Source: Diphasiastrum complanatum
Lineage: Eukaryota; Streptophyta; Lycopodiopsida; Lycopodiales; Lycopodiaceae
Assembly (NCBI GenBank): GCA_029204225.1
Contig: CM055092.1
Span: forward strand, 83,880,026-83,944,025
Direction of reading: 5' to 3'
Length of the DNA stretch: 64,000 bases
In this document: in pieces, positions 34,942-45,672 of the stretch
How positions within the stretch are numbered: position 1 is the stretch's first letter
Layout: the number at the start of each line of letters is the position of its first letter
Position numbers and translations under genes: made by a program
The notes under the pieces: generated by a model
What the model was told of the DNA's origin: nothing
Database searches by the model: none
Seen by the model: only the letters and a program-made list of their open reading frames with translations

Positions 34942-35952
34942 CTAGTTAGATCTATCTAATTCCTCCTCATCATCTCCGTCATATGGATTATCTTGTTCTT
35001 GCATGTGCAAAACACATGAATTAGTCTTCCGAAAAAATGTACGGGAGTGGGAGAGAATAGACAAGTTCAAAAAACATAAAATGGATTTGATGTCATACCT
35101 GAAGAGCAGCATCCCAGTTTATATGCACGCCATGCCTCTCCAATAACTTGAGTACTGCCTATGTACTGTGAAAATATGCATACATGTACTCGTCATGTGT
35201 GGGAGACCGCCCCACGACAAATCGCTACACAAACATTCCAAATTTTGATCATATAACGAGAGCATTTTATTCCAACATGTCTTATAAAAAACTCCCAAGA
35301 TCAAAAGAAATAAAAAACAATCAATAGTCAAATTACTCAAATGGGTATGGGGTAGACTTAGAAAGTCGACTTGAAAATATCCCTCACTGTCATTGCCCAA
35401 GTGAGAAGCCCCCGTGGTCTCTAGTCGGACTCTAGCTGCCTCTCGTTGCTGCTTGAAGCGATCTAGATTATCTCGATACTCTTTCTTCGCATACTTCCAG
35501 TTCTCTTTCTCCACGTAGGTAGGCCTGGCTCTCTCGACTTTAACTACATCTCGAATCTCCAATTTGTGGTGGCTCATCGCAGATCCCATGCGGCTCTGCA
35601 TCCATTTTCGTGCGAATTCCATGTCCTGGGATGGGACACGGAACTCACTATGTAGCTGGTCAATGATACGATTCTTGCGGTCATCATTGACATCGTGCCA
35701 ACAGTCATGAAAAATGTCTCTGAGAAAGTGTATATACATGAGCTCCCTCATGTGCGAGATGACCCTCTTACCACAGTTTTTCTCAATGATGTGACCATCC
35801 TTGTCTATGTCATATGACGGTGGGATGGCAGCTGGTGGTGATGTGGCCATGGGAGTGTCTATGGGGTTGGCCTCCCTTATGAGAGATGTGGCCCTAGGAG
35901 TGTCTGCAGGGGTGGCATCAGGTATGGGAGATTCCCCGTCGACGGGAGAATA
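34942..35952 (-). pseudogene. Plant transposase-like gene, better preserved tandem copy, disrupted at 5' side
   Basis: The main exon (about 35850-35370) reads SYDIDKDGHIIEKNCGKRVI, then RIIDQLHSEF, QSRMGSAMSHHKLEIRDVV and ENWKYAKKEYRDNLDRF. A second exon, 35224-35099, is bounded by TAG and GT. It encodes RFVVGRSPTHDEYMYAYF and, after a TAG at 35161-35159 where Gln fits, LLERHGVHINWDAALQ. A possible acidic last exon ends near 34942. Upstream, a Pro-Thr-rich leader (SPIPDATPADTPRATS) runs to 35952, where copia insertion at CTGAT separates it from more Pro-rich frame at 42106-42340. Nucleic-acid binding or transposition is inferred from context only. Confidence 0.55.
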
Positions 35953-35957
35953 CTGAT

Positions 35958-36630
35958 TGTTAAAAATTCACAATTCTAGCTTGACTAGTTTTGGTCATAT
36001 GACATGTAAATAGTTAGATGGTCATGATGTGGCTTGTCACACGTGCCAAATAGCATAGGATTCCATTCATAAGGATGTTCTCAAGTAGACCTAAGTGTTA
36101 GAACCTTTGGAATGAGTCCAAATTATGCTTAGATACAAGGGAGAAAAAATAGGAGCTATTTTTGGTAATTTTTGCATTGTTAAGGGATCTCCAAGATTCC
36201 AACCCTAACTTGGTAGGGATGAAAGATCCACCAAAATTAGCATTAGGGATAGGTTTAGGGCTACTCATACCTGCCCAAAACCGTGACGGATCATGTATAT
36301 ATAGGTGATGATATCTCACCAAAATCAATCAAGCAATTTCATGTTTTTTCTCTCATAATGGTGCAATTGTTCATAATTGTTTGAGTACTTGTGATTAATA
36401 ATGATTATAGGAGTGAATGTAGGTCTGGTGTACAGTACTCAGACTGTGGGAGGCCGTACTTTCACACGTGTGAAGCCTTCTTCAAGGATTTGGGCCATTT
36501 AGTGAGGTTCAAGCATAGATTTTTGATGGATTTTGATGGTTCAACTTGTGCTAATCTTATGAAATCATAATCTATTGTTTCCCTCATCATTTCAAGTGTT
36601 TTAGGATCCTTATATGCTGTAATTTTTACA
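35958..36630 (+). repeat. 5' LTR, family A
   Basis: It starts TGTTAAAAATTC and ends TTTTTACA, 673 bp. It has a TATA-like TATATATA near 36296 and a 14-bp palindrome TTCACACGTGTGAA at 36461-36474. Confidence 0.96.
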
Positions 36631-37441
36631 TTGTATCAGAGCCTAAAGGTTGAAATGAGCTAAATCCTTGGTTTTCATTCAATTTGATCACAATTTTTGA
36701 TCTAAATCTTGTGTAGATTGGATCTTAGCATCTAGTATTGATTCTAGAACTCAAAGTGAGTCAAGTACATTGGAGATTGGTGTTGTGTGACTTCATTTGC
36801 AGGTGTTTAGGTGTCTAAAACCAGAGGAAAAGTTGAATTCAATTAACATTACCAAGATAGCAAGTTTTGCTTGCTCCAAGCATTGATTTCTAAGCGAGTT
36901 TTGGAGGTGATTTCATAGAGGAGGCTTTCTAGCATTCAAGGACAGGGAATATCAGAGTTTTGGGGACTCTTCAAGGCTGTTCTAAGGTGTAGTAGGCACC
37001 TCCTAAAGTGATTTAGGTTCAGTCCAACCATTGCTTGACTTATGCACCAAATTAGATCAATTTTTCATCAATTTTGATCATTTTTTGCTTGTGATTGGAT
37101 AGTAGATTCTGTTGCATCCTCATTAAGTTCCATTTAGATCTTTTACAAGTGATTTTGGAAGTATATTAGGTTGCTGAAATTCACTCTTGATCAGATCATT
37201 TGGAAGCTTTAATGTTCTTTATAGAAAGAGGGGCAATTCTACTAGTATTGTCTACTTCAATCAAGCAAGTGCATTGTTTCTAGTATTCTATGATTTGATT
37301 TTGTTAGAGATCATTCTTAGATCTTTATAGGAAGTCTATTACTGATCTTTTAAGGTCCCTAAGAAGTGGGATAAGGTAGACCTTCAATCAAATCAATAGA
37401 AATAACCTTCATTTGTGTCAAGTCCTTGATTAGGAGACTAG

Positions 37442-40400
37442 ATGGCATCTATAAATGCATATCTTTTGGATACAAATGAAAGGCTCAACAAAACTAGCTA
37501 TTCCATATGGAAAGTTAGAATGGAATCTATCATGATCATGCAAGATCTGATGGAAATTGTAAATGGTAAGGAGGGTGAACCTATTTATCCTCAAGAAAAA
37601 GCCAAATACATCAAGAGGTGCAATGTTGCACTACATTGCATAAAAACTAATGTTGCAAATGAACTCTTAAGAGAGGTAGGAGATTGCACTTCAGCTCAAG
37701 ATGCTTGGGAGACTTTGCAAAAGGTCTATGAATCCAAGAACCAAACTAGAATGTTAGCTTTGAAGAATCAAATCTATAGAAGCTATCAAAAGAAAGGAGA
37801 GAGTGCACATACTTTTGTCCTAAGAGTAAAGGAATTGAACAAAGAGCTAGCATCTATAGGTGACCCTATCAAGGATGAAGAGCTTGTTCAACTCATATTG
37901 AATGGACTAAGCTTTGAATTTGACAATTTGGTTCAGGGATATGCAATTATGGGTAAGCTACCCATACTTGAAGAACTCCAAGGCACACTCATGGCCGAAG
38001 AATCAAGAAGGAGCCAAATGCAAGAGAGGATGGATAGGCTTTCCATCCAAGGTGGAGATGACCAAGCTCTCTTCACCAAAGGCAAAGGCAAGTCCAAAGG
38101 CAAAGGATCAACATTCAAGAAGTCTACAAAGCTTGAGGATCAAGAAGGACCCCCAAAGGCATCTCCATCAACCACCAAAGTCAAAAAGGACAAATCAAAG
38201 GTGAAGTGCTACTATTGTAGCAAGATGGGGCATTATGCCTCGGAATGCTTCAAGAGGAAGCAAGATCAAAGCCAAGCCAACATGAGCAAAGAGGAGGAGG
38301 AGGAGAGTTCACATGAGGACTCTCTCATGATGTCCATATTTTCTTCAACAAGCTTCAAAGGAGAAGATCCTTGGTGGATTGACTCGGGTGCTAGTTCACA
38401 CATGAATAGTAAAAGGGAGTTTTTCTCTTCTCTCTTATCTTATGATGGACCTATAAAGTCTATCTATACAGCAAATGATGAAGCTTGTAAGATTGAAAGA
38501 GTTGGTAGAATTCCCCTTTGCTTAGGATCTTCCAAAAAGATCAACATAGAAGGTGTTTTGTACATTCCTACAATAACAAAGAATCTACTAAGTGTTGGCC
38601 AAATGGTAGACAATGGTTGCAATGTTGACTTTGCTTCAAATGAATGTTTCATCAAGAAGAAGGGTAAGATAGTGGCTAAGGGCACTAGACTTGGCAAACT
38701 TTATAAGTTGGATGCATTTGTGGATACTAATGTTGTCATGTTGGCCAAGAAGAGCAAGATATCTACTTTTACTTTATGGCACAAAAGACTTGGACATGTC
38801 AACTCGGGTTCCATGGAGGCTATGATCAAGGAGGAGTATGCTTTAGGCCTACCAAGGTCTATTGGGAAGGAAGACAAGGTTTGTGAAGCTTGTGCCTTAT
38901 CCAAGGCACATAAGAAGGTGTTTCCTAACTCCATCACAAAGTCATCTCATCCTCTTGAGCTCATACACTCAGATGTGCATATTGCTAGCACCAAATCTAA
39001 TGGAGGTTCATCCATGTTTTTAACCTTCATTGATGACTACTCAAGATATTGTTGGGTTTTCTTACTTTCCTTCAAGTCTCAAGTATTTGATACTTTTGTA
39101 AAGTTCAAGTTGTTTGTGGAAAAGCATCATAATCATAGCATCAAGATTCTTAGAAGTGACAATGGTGGAGAATTCATCTCCAATGAGTTCAAGGCCTTTT
39201 GTGAGGAGGAAGGGATCAAGAAAGAGACTTCTTGTCCTTACACTCCTCAACAAAATGGAGTTGCTGAAAGAAGGAATAGAACATTATGTGAATGTTCTAA
39301 GGCTTTAAGATTAGATGCTTGTTTGCCCAAATCCTTTTGGGGTGAGTCTCTTGTATGTGCAAACTACTTGATGAATAGGGTGTCTTGCAAAGCAATTGAA
39401 GGCAAAACTCCTTATGAGATGTTGTATGGAAAGAAACCCAATCTTAATCACTTGAAAGTTTTTGGGTGTATATGTTATGTGCATGTGCCATTGGAAACAA
39501 GATCCAAGGAGGATCCATCTTCCACAAGAGGGATCATGCTTGGATATGCAAGCTCAAGCAAGGGCTACAAACTCTATCTCCCATCCTTGAACAAATTTGT
39601 TGTTTCAAGGGATGTCATCTTTGATGAACATCATATGCATATGCTTGAAGAAGGCTCAAGTGCTCCAACAATCAAGAAGAAGATGGCCGAGGAGCAAGAT
39701 CTTGGTTTTGAGGAGGAGCTCATGGAGGAGCAAGCACCAAACCCACCTATCACACCAAGGAGATCTTCAAGGGCAAAAGTGGAGCCATCAAGGCTCACAT
39801 ATCAAGGCAAAGGACAGCAAGTTGAGGGTATCTCATCCACTTCTTATGCTTTATCTAGTTTTGAAGAACCATCTAATGTTGAAGATGCATTGAACTCCAA
39901 AGAATGGTATAAAGCTATGTTGGATGAGTATGATGCCTTGATTGAGAATGAAACTTGGTTGCTTGTTGAGAGACCTCAAAGGAATGTAATAGGATGCAAG
40001 TGGGTCTTCAAGCTTAAGTTGAATGCAAATGGGAGTGTTAACAAACATAAAACAAGATTAGTTGCAAAAGGTTATGCTCAAGAGAGAGGGATAGACTATG
40101 AGGAAACTTTTGCACCCGTGGCCAAGATGGTCACAATAAGACTAATCATTGCACTTGCATCACATTTTGGATGGATTCTATGTCAAATGGATGTCTCTAA
40201 TGCTTTCTTGAATGGTTTTTTGGAAGAGGATATCTATATGGAGCAGCCACAAGGGTTCATCAAGCATGGAATGGAGAACAAAGTATGCCATCTCCAAAGA
40301 AGCATCTATGGCTTGAAGCAAGCCTCGAGATCTTGGAATTCAAGACTACATTGCTATCTTATTTCACTTTTTTTTGTTCAAAGTGAATATGATCCTACTC

Positions 40401-41395
40401 TTTACATTAAGTTTGATGATGTTGGTATTGTACTTTTACTCATTTATGTAGATGACATCATCATTAGTGGAAATAGTGTTGATGGTATCAAAAAAATCAA
40501 GATAGATCTATCCTTAGAGTTCAAGATGGTAGATCTAGGGTGTCTTCACTTCATCTTAGGAATAGAAGTACTTAGAGGGTCTGATTTTATCTTTATAAGT
40601 CAAGTAAAATATGCTCAAAGTCTTTTGAAGAAGTTTAAGATGGAAGTATGCAAAAGTGTTGACACACCAATGGAGCAAGATGTAAAAGTGCCAAATGAAG
40701 ATGATGAAAGATCCTTCATGGACATCACTTTGTTTAGGCAACTTATAGGTTCCTTAATGTGGATCACTATAACTAGACCAGATCTTAGCTTTAGTGTATG
40801 TAGGTTGAGCCAATCCATGCAAAAGCCATTTAATATCCATTGGAAAAAGGCTAAGAGGATTCTAAGATACATCTCGGGTACATTGGATTTTGGGATTCTA
40901 TATAGAGGAGATGTGATTAACCTTCATGCATTTAGTGATTCAGATTTTGCAGGGGACAAGAGGGATAGGAATTCAACAAGTGCCTATTCAACTTTCATAG
41001 GAGAAGGTGTGGTTTCATGGCTTTCAAAAAAGCAAGAAACTATATCTCTATCTTCAACCGAGGCCGAGTACAAAGCTTTGACAACCACTACAAAGGAGGT
41101 ACTTTGGATCAAGAGATTATTGGTGGAACTAAAGATCATGGATTCAGAGGAGGCACCAATCATCTACAATGACAATATATCAGCCCAACACCTTGCATCT
41201 AACCCAATCTTCCATGCAAGATCTAAGCACATTGAGATATGCCATCACTTTGTGAGAGAAATGGTGCAAGCCAAGGAGATTGCTTTGGAGCATGTTCCAA
41301 GCAATGAATGTGTAGCTGATCTACTTACTAAACCACTTCAAAAGACACTTTTTATGAAGTTCAGATCATCACTTGGAGTGATAGTAAAGCAATGA
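37442..41395 (+). CDS. Copia gag-pol polyprotein, intact, 1317 aa
   Basis: This single frame holds all domains for copia retrotransposition. Gag occupies about residues 1-250. A CCHC knuckle CYYCSKMGHYASEC lies near 255 and the aspartic protease motif WWIDSGASSHM near 310. The pre-integrase zinc motif has WHKRLGH near 445 with CEAC about 35 residues on. The integrase core has IDDYSRY near 529, SDNGGEF near 570 and PQQNGVAERRNRT downstream. RT has QMDVSNAFLNGFLEED near 913 and the active-site YVDD near 1001. RNase H has DSDFAGDK near 1166 and SLSSTEAEYKAL near 1202, ending with HARSKHIEICHHF near 1258. The ATG lies in GATGGCATC shortly after the leader and is the natural start, since gag motifs begin at once. 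Protease order before integrase and RT defines copia. The intact frame makes this the only candidate autonomous element in the window. Confidence 0.95.
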   Translation: MASINAYLLDTNERLNKTSYSIWKVRMESIMIMQDLMEIVNGKEGEPIYPQEKAKYIKRCNVALHCIKTNVANELLREVGDCTSAQDAWETLQKVYESKNQTRMLALKNQIYRSYQKKGESAHTFVLRVKELNKELASIGDPIKDEELVQLILNGLSFEFDNLVQGYAIMGKLPILEELQGTLMAEESRRSQMQERMDRLSIQGGDDQALFTKGKGKSKGKGSTFKKSTKLEDQEGPPKASPSTTKVKKDKSKVKCYYCSKMGHYASECFKRKQDQSQANMSKEEEEESSHEDSLMMSIFSSTSFKGEDPWWIDSGASSHMNSKREFFSSLLSYDGPIKSIYTANDEACKIERVGRIPLCLGSSKKINIEGVLYIPTITKNLLSVGQMVDNGCNVDFASNECFIKKKGKIVAKGTRLGKLYKLDAFVDTNVVMLAKKSKISTFTLWHKRLGHVNSGSMEAMIKEEYALGLPRSIGKEDKVCEACALSKAHKKVFPNSITKSSHPLELIHSDVHIASTKSNGGSSMFLTFIDDYSRYCWVFLLSFKSQVFDTFVKFKLFVEKHHNHSIKILRSDNGGEFISNEFKAFCEEEGIKKETSCPYTPQQNGVAERRNRTLCECSKALRLDACLPKSFWGESLVCANYLMNRVSCKAIEGKTPYEMLYGKKPNLNHLKVFGCICYVHVPLETRSKEDPSSTRGIMLGYASSSKGYKLYLPSLNKFVVSRDVIFDEHHMHMLEEGSSAPTIKKKMAEEQDLGFEEELMEEQAPNPPITPRRSSRAKVEPSRLTYQGKGQQVEGISSTSYALSSFEEPSNVEDALNSKEWYKAMLDEYDALIENETWLLVERPQRNVIGCKWVFKLKLNANGSVNKHKTRLVAKGYAQERGIDYEETFAPVAKMVTIRLIIALASHFGWILCQMDVSNAFLNGFLEEDIYMEQPQGFIKHGMENKVCHLQRSIYGLKQASRSWNSRLHCYLISLFFVQSEYDPTLYIKFDDVGIVLLLIYVDDIIISGNSVDGIKKIKIDLSLEFKMVDLGCLHFILGIEVLRGSDFIFISQVKYAQSLLKKFKMEVCKSVDTPMEQDVKVPNEDDERSFMDITLFRQLIGSLMWITITRPDLSFSVCRLSQSMQKPFNIHWKKAKRILRYISGTLDFGILYRGDVINLHAFSDSDFAGDKRDRNSTSAYSTFIGEGVVSWLSKKQETISLSSTEAEYKALTTTTKEVLWIKRLLVELKIMDSEEAPIIYNDNISAQHLASNPIFHARSKHIEICHHFVREMVQAKEIALEHVPSNECVADLLTKPLQKTLFMKFRSSLGVIVKQ

Positions 41396-41423
41396 TTGAA
41401 CCAAGCTAGATAGTGAGGAGGAG

Positions 41424-42105
41424 TGTTAAAAATTCACAATTCTAGCTTGACTAGTTTTGGTCATATGACTTGTAAATAGTTAGATGGTCATGATGTGGCT
41501 TGTCACACGTGCCAAATAGCATAGGATTCCATTCATAAGGATGTTCTCAAGTAGACCTAAGTGTTAGAACCTTTGGAATGAGTCCAAATTATGCTTAGAT
41601 ACAAGGGAGAAAAAATAGGAGCTATTTTTGGTAGTTTTTGCATTGTTGAGGGATCTCCAAGATTCCAACCCTAACTTGGTAGGGATGAAAGATACACCAA
41701 AATTAGCATTAGGGATAGGTTTAGGGCTACTCATACCTACCCAAAACCGTGATGGATCATGTATATATAGGTGATGATATCTCACCAAAATCAATCAAGC
41801 AATTTCATGTTTTTTCTCTCATAATGGTGCAATTGCTCTCTATGTTCATAATTGTTTGAGTACTTGTGATTACTAATGATTATAGGAGTGAATGTAGGTC
41901 TGGTGTACAGTACTCAGACTGTGGGAGGCCGTACTTTGACACGTGTGAAGCCTTCTTCAAGGATTTGGGCCATTTAGTGAGGTTCAAGCATAGATTTTTG
42001 ATGGATTTTGATGGTTCAACTTGTGCTAATCTTATGAAATCATAATCTATTGTTTCCCTCATCATTTCAAGTGTTTTAGGATCCTTATATGCTGTAATTT
42101 TTACG
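41424..42105 (+). repeat. 3' LTR, family A
   Basis: It is 682 bp, preceded by the purine tract TAGTGAGGAGGAG. It is the same length as the solo LTR at 56438-57119. The palindrome here is altered to TTGACACGTGTGAA. Confidence 0.96.
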
Positions 42106-42345
42106 CTGATGATGTGGGGCGTACATAGTGTATTGGGGGGGAGAATAGGGGGGTGTACATAATGTATTGGGGGGAGAATAGGCAAGGGGCGGAGGGGGGG
42201 GGGGAATCGAGGGGAAAAAGCCAATGGGAGATGTCAAAATGGGAGAATAGATAGGGGGAGACTGGAAGAGAGTGGGCTGAAAACCCCATGGTGAAACGTG
42301 ACCCCATGGAGTATAGCTAGGAGCATAGAGGTCAGTGGTAGTAGG
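42106..42345 (-). pseudogene. Proline-rich coding remnant with a 34-bp-type tandem repeat
   Basis: On the minus strand the frame is Pro-Tyr-Ser rich (SPPIYSPILTSPIGF). It contains a tandem pair of units reading like SPQYIMYTP and SPQYTMYAP. The DNA unit TATTC plus a C run plus AATACA(T/C)TATGTAC occurs twice, with C runs of 6 and 7 that shift the frame. It continues the leader of the transposase-like gene on the other side of the copia insertion. Confidence 0.5.
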
Positions 42346-43960
42346 TCCACAGGGAGGGAAAATGTGAGAGGTGAAAGTTTTGTGGTTTCATCCACAGATG
42401 AGTAATTTTGATCTTTGTATTTGGATACTTCTCGCACATATATTGTCCATATTTATGAAAGGACATCAATTCTTTCATCTCATCATTGTCTACTTCACTT
42501 GTGGGTGCCAAAAAGATCGGTTCCTCTTTTAAAGGCAAAGAGTGCAACAATCTGAAAGGTTCACTCATATCGTCTCCATCAATGCAATAATATTTCCACT
42601 GGATGGTTGGTTCACCATTCAACATTTGAAAACGAAAGTAGTGAAAATTGGTGTGTCCTTTTAGACCATCATTCTCATGAACAATAAATGGCTCTATGAA
42701 TATTTTCCAATCCACCATTCGTTATAACAACTCAACTTCACTACTTTCAATACCACCACCACCTATCTTTTGGCCAATTCGTCTTAGAATATCAGGCATG
42801 GTAAGAACGGATTTACATTTCCATGCCCTAGAGATTACGCTAAAAACTTGATCGATGTCTTCACGCGTGTGTCCGACCATTAAAAACTCCATTTCAACAG
42901 TTTGAAATATGTTATGTGCCACCAACATAGAACAAAGACTAAAGATGAGCCTATTTTTATTTTCCCTCCAACAGTTGTCAATCTGAATATGTAAGATGGG
43001 AGAGAGATTGTCATGTGCGTGCGAGTTGAACCTTTCGTATTGTTCACATAATGGATGTGGCAACCTTATTGCTGTCATGCAGATGCAAGGTGTCTATCCA
43101 CACATCGTAGAGCAATTTGAATCCGTGAACCAGCACTCCACAAACATGCAATTTCAAAAAATGGTTACCCTCCAATCTTGGAGGAGTCTTGTTGAAATGG
43201 GACAATGATGTTGTATTTTGATCCATGCCATCAATATTAAGACACAACGATTACTCTGGATGTGATCTTGATTCTTCTTTCAGTATGTGTACAACTTTCT
43301 CGAGTCGAAAACATGAAACAAGTGGTGATTTCTCATTGCAATATGGCGATCTCGCACCTTAATATCAGTAGAACTTTCGATCGCATTTTTTAGCTCATCA
43401 CAAATCTTGCATTTGGACATTCTTTGTTTCGTTGGAGTCTTGACATGTCAGAACTCGTGTCTCCACAACCGATACAATGTATTTCTGGAGATTGTGGACA
43501 TGCTAGTTTCTTGAAGTTCTTTGTTGATGGAATTGAAGACATCACCTTTACTCATGCCAAGAGGGGGATGATGTTCACAATGAACTACTCCATCTTTTGA
43601 TTTATGTTGAAGATGTGGTTCGGGTAGAGCATGCTTTTCCAAAAGACCATGCCTAATAGCAAGTCCTCGTCTTGGATGTGTGCATTGTTTTAATATATAT
43701 GTGTTTCCATGAAATTTATAGACAATATTGTTGCGTGCCTCTGAGATTATCTGCCAAAACATTCCATGGGATACTCCCAATAGATCTTGAAATGTCTTCA
43801 AACATGTGGTTTTACCTAAAACAACGAGTTTAAGTCTTAAATTGGATTCTTCCCACATATTGCATGCAAGGTTCGAAATTTGACCGAATGCAACGACTTC
43901 TTTTCAGTATAGCAAGACAATGTGGACATTTTTCTCACGATCTTTTTCCATTGCTTGCCC
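42346..43960 (-). pseudogene. Transposon gene with DUF7869-like signature, decayed
   Basis: Minus-strand fragments in order read TLYRLWRHEF, then a Cys motif MSKCKICDELKNAIE (about 43410-43365), NIDGMDQNTTSLSHF (near 43240), HIQIDNCWRENKNR (near 42985) and FLMVGHTREDIDQVFS (near 42880). D-containing blocks of the form DGMDQ, DNCxRENKN and GHTxEDIDQ are the signature I associate with the DUF7869 family, often found in large plant transposon-like proteins. A nuclease role is inferred, not shown. The C-terminal part includes WKIFIEPFIVHENDGLKGHT near 42710. Frames are broken by several stops and shifts. The gene lies directly upstream of the Pro-rich and transposase-like sequence on the same strand, so they may belong to one element. 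Confidence 0.5.
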
Positions 43961-44239
43961 TACACACACCCAGAGCAATTATAATGTCAACATACTTTGG
44001 AACATACATACATAGATAGATAGATGTAATATAGCACACAATGTAATAGCTAGATAAATACACTCTCAATTCAAGGCTCCTATAATTTTCTTTTTTGTAA
44101 ATCTTGAAATCAATTTGTGTATTTTTTAGATTATTTGTAGTTAACTATTTTCACCCAAGTTTTGAGATTGTTTGTAATTATCTTGGAATATTTTAATGTA
44201 TTTTAAATATCTTTATAAAATATTCATGGATTTTTCTTA
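43961..44239. other. AT-rich spacer
   Basis: No gene recognised. A run of four-base CATA and GATA steps lies near 44007-44025. Confidence 0.4.
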
Positions 44240-45170
44240 GACCTTGAGTTGTAGTCTTTGGCTCTTGGCCCTCGGTCCTTAGCCCTTGGCCATTAGCCCT
44301 TGGCAATTGGTCCTTAGACCTTGGCCCATAACCCTTGGATCGTAGCCCTTGGTGCTCGGTGCTTGGTTCTTAGCCCTTTGCCATTGGTCCTTAAAGCTTG
44401 GCCCTTACCCCTTGCCACTTCATCCTAAACCCTTGGACCGTAGCCCTTAGTCCTTAGATGTTGGCCCTTAGCCCTTAGCCCTTAGATCTTGGCCCTTAGC
44501 CCTTAGCCCTTAGCCCTTAGCCCTTACCCCTTTGGCCCTCACTCCTTAGCCCTCGACCCTCGGTTCTTGGACTTCATCTTTATACCTTGGTCCTTAGCCC
44601 TTGGCCCTTAGTTCTTAGTCGCTAGCCCTTAGACCTTAGTTGTTGGTCCTTAGACCTTAGGCCTTAGTAGTCAGCAATTGGCCCTTAGCCTTTGACTCTT
44701 GCCCTTTGGTCCTTAGCCCTTGGCTCGTAGTGCTTGGTGCTTGGTGCTTGGTCCTTAGCCCTTGATCTTGATGTCTTGGTCCTTACCACTTGGCAATTGG
44801 TCCTTAGCCCTTGGGTCGTGACCCTTGGCCCTCACTTCTTGAACCTTGGTCCTCGACCCTCGGTCCTTAGACCTTGGCTCTTGGTTCTTAGAACTTGGCC
44901 CTTAGTTCTTAGAGTTTGTAAGACCTTAGTCCTTAGCCCTTTGTCGTTAGGTCATGTCTCTTATCCCTTAGCACTTGGTCCTGAGCCCTTGGGCTATAGG
45001 GCATAGACCTTGGACCCAGGTCCTTAGTGGCCCTTATTCTTTGGCACTTGGTCCTTAGCCCTTCAGTCGTAGCGTTTAGATCAACTTAGCTTTTAGTCAT
45101 TGGCCATTTGTCCTTAGCCCTTGGCCCTTAGCCATTGACCTTTTAGTCCGTAGCTCTTGGCCTTAGAATT
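44240..45170 (+). repeat. Heptamer minisatellite (CCCTTAG / CCCTTGG variants)
   Basis: Nearly the whole stretch is built from seven-base units alternating CCCTTAG, CCCTTGG, TCCTTAG and ACCTTGG. It is most regular at 44465-44535, where CCCTTAG runs in tandem. Open frames here (e.g. 44734-45006) are repeat artefacts. The unit is not the plant telomere repeat. Confidence 0.92.
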
Positions 45171-45672
45171 GGCTTCTCACTTTTTATTTTTCTTATAACT
45201 CTTGTTATTGATTTTTAATTATTATTTTTAATTGCATGAATTTTATTTTCTATTATTTTCTTGCAAATTTAAATATTTTTTTTTGTTAATTTTTTATTAT
45301 AATTTTTAATGTATCTTGTATTTTTTTAATTTTTATTAGCTTTTTTTATTTTATTGTATTTATTATGATTTTATTATTAATTATATTATTCTTTTATTTT
45401 GTGATTTTATCTTGATTTTATTCCATTTTTTGATATTAAAATTATTGATATTATTATTATGTGATTTTTGTCTCTATTTTTTTTTATTATATTTTAGTAC
45501 TTGTTTAAATTATTTTATTCTTTATTCTTTATTTTTATTTATTTATTATGTTATATTGATATTTTATTAAGTATTCTATTTTCAAAAAAATTATAGTTTT
45601 TTAATTGTCACATTCTATTTTTTCGTTATTTTATTACTATTTTAATTCTATTTTAATTTATTTTGTTTTATT
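45171..45672. repeat. T-rich low-complexity DNA, target of a copia insertion
   Basis: The stretch is mainly T runs with A and continues at 51553-51720 beyond the copia element. That shows these two pieces were adjacent before insertion. Confidence 0.8.

Larger units (their letters stand above)
35958..42105 (+). mobile_element. Full-length family-A Ty1/copia element
   Basis: LTRs lie at 35958-36630 and 41424-42105, flanked by the target duplication CTGAT (35953-35957 and 42106-42110). By eye the LTRs differ at about nine bases plus one 9-bp indel, so the insertion is fairly recent. Gag-pol is one uninterrupted frame. The primer site is TTGTATCAGAGCC with one mismatch to the usual TGG, and the last LTR base is G instead of A. 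The element split a minus-strand DNA-transposon gene. Related copies are at 21665-24187 and the solo LTR at 56438. Confidence 0.97.

Noticed and set aside
44734-45006. 90-codon frame in the minisatellite
   Set aside because: It is periodic repeat translation with no other coding evidence.
44240-45170. Telomere-type repeat
   Set aside because: The unit CCCTTAG differs from the plant telomere unit CCCTAAA at two positions and is mixed with other heptamers.
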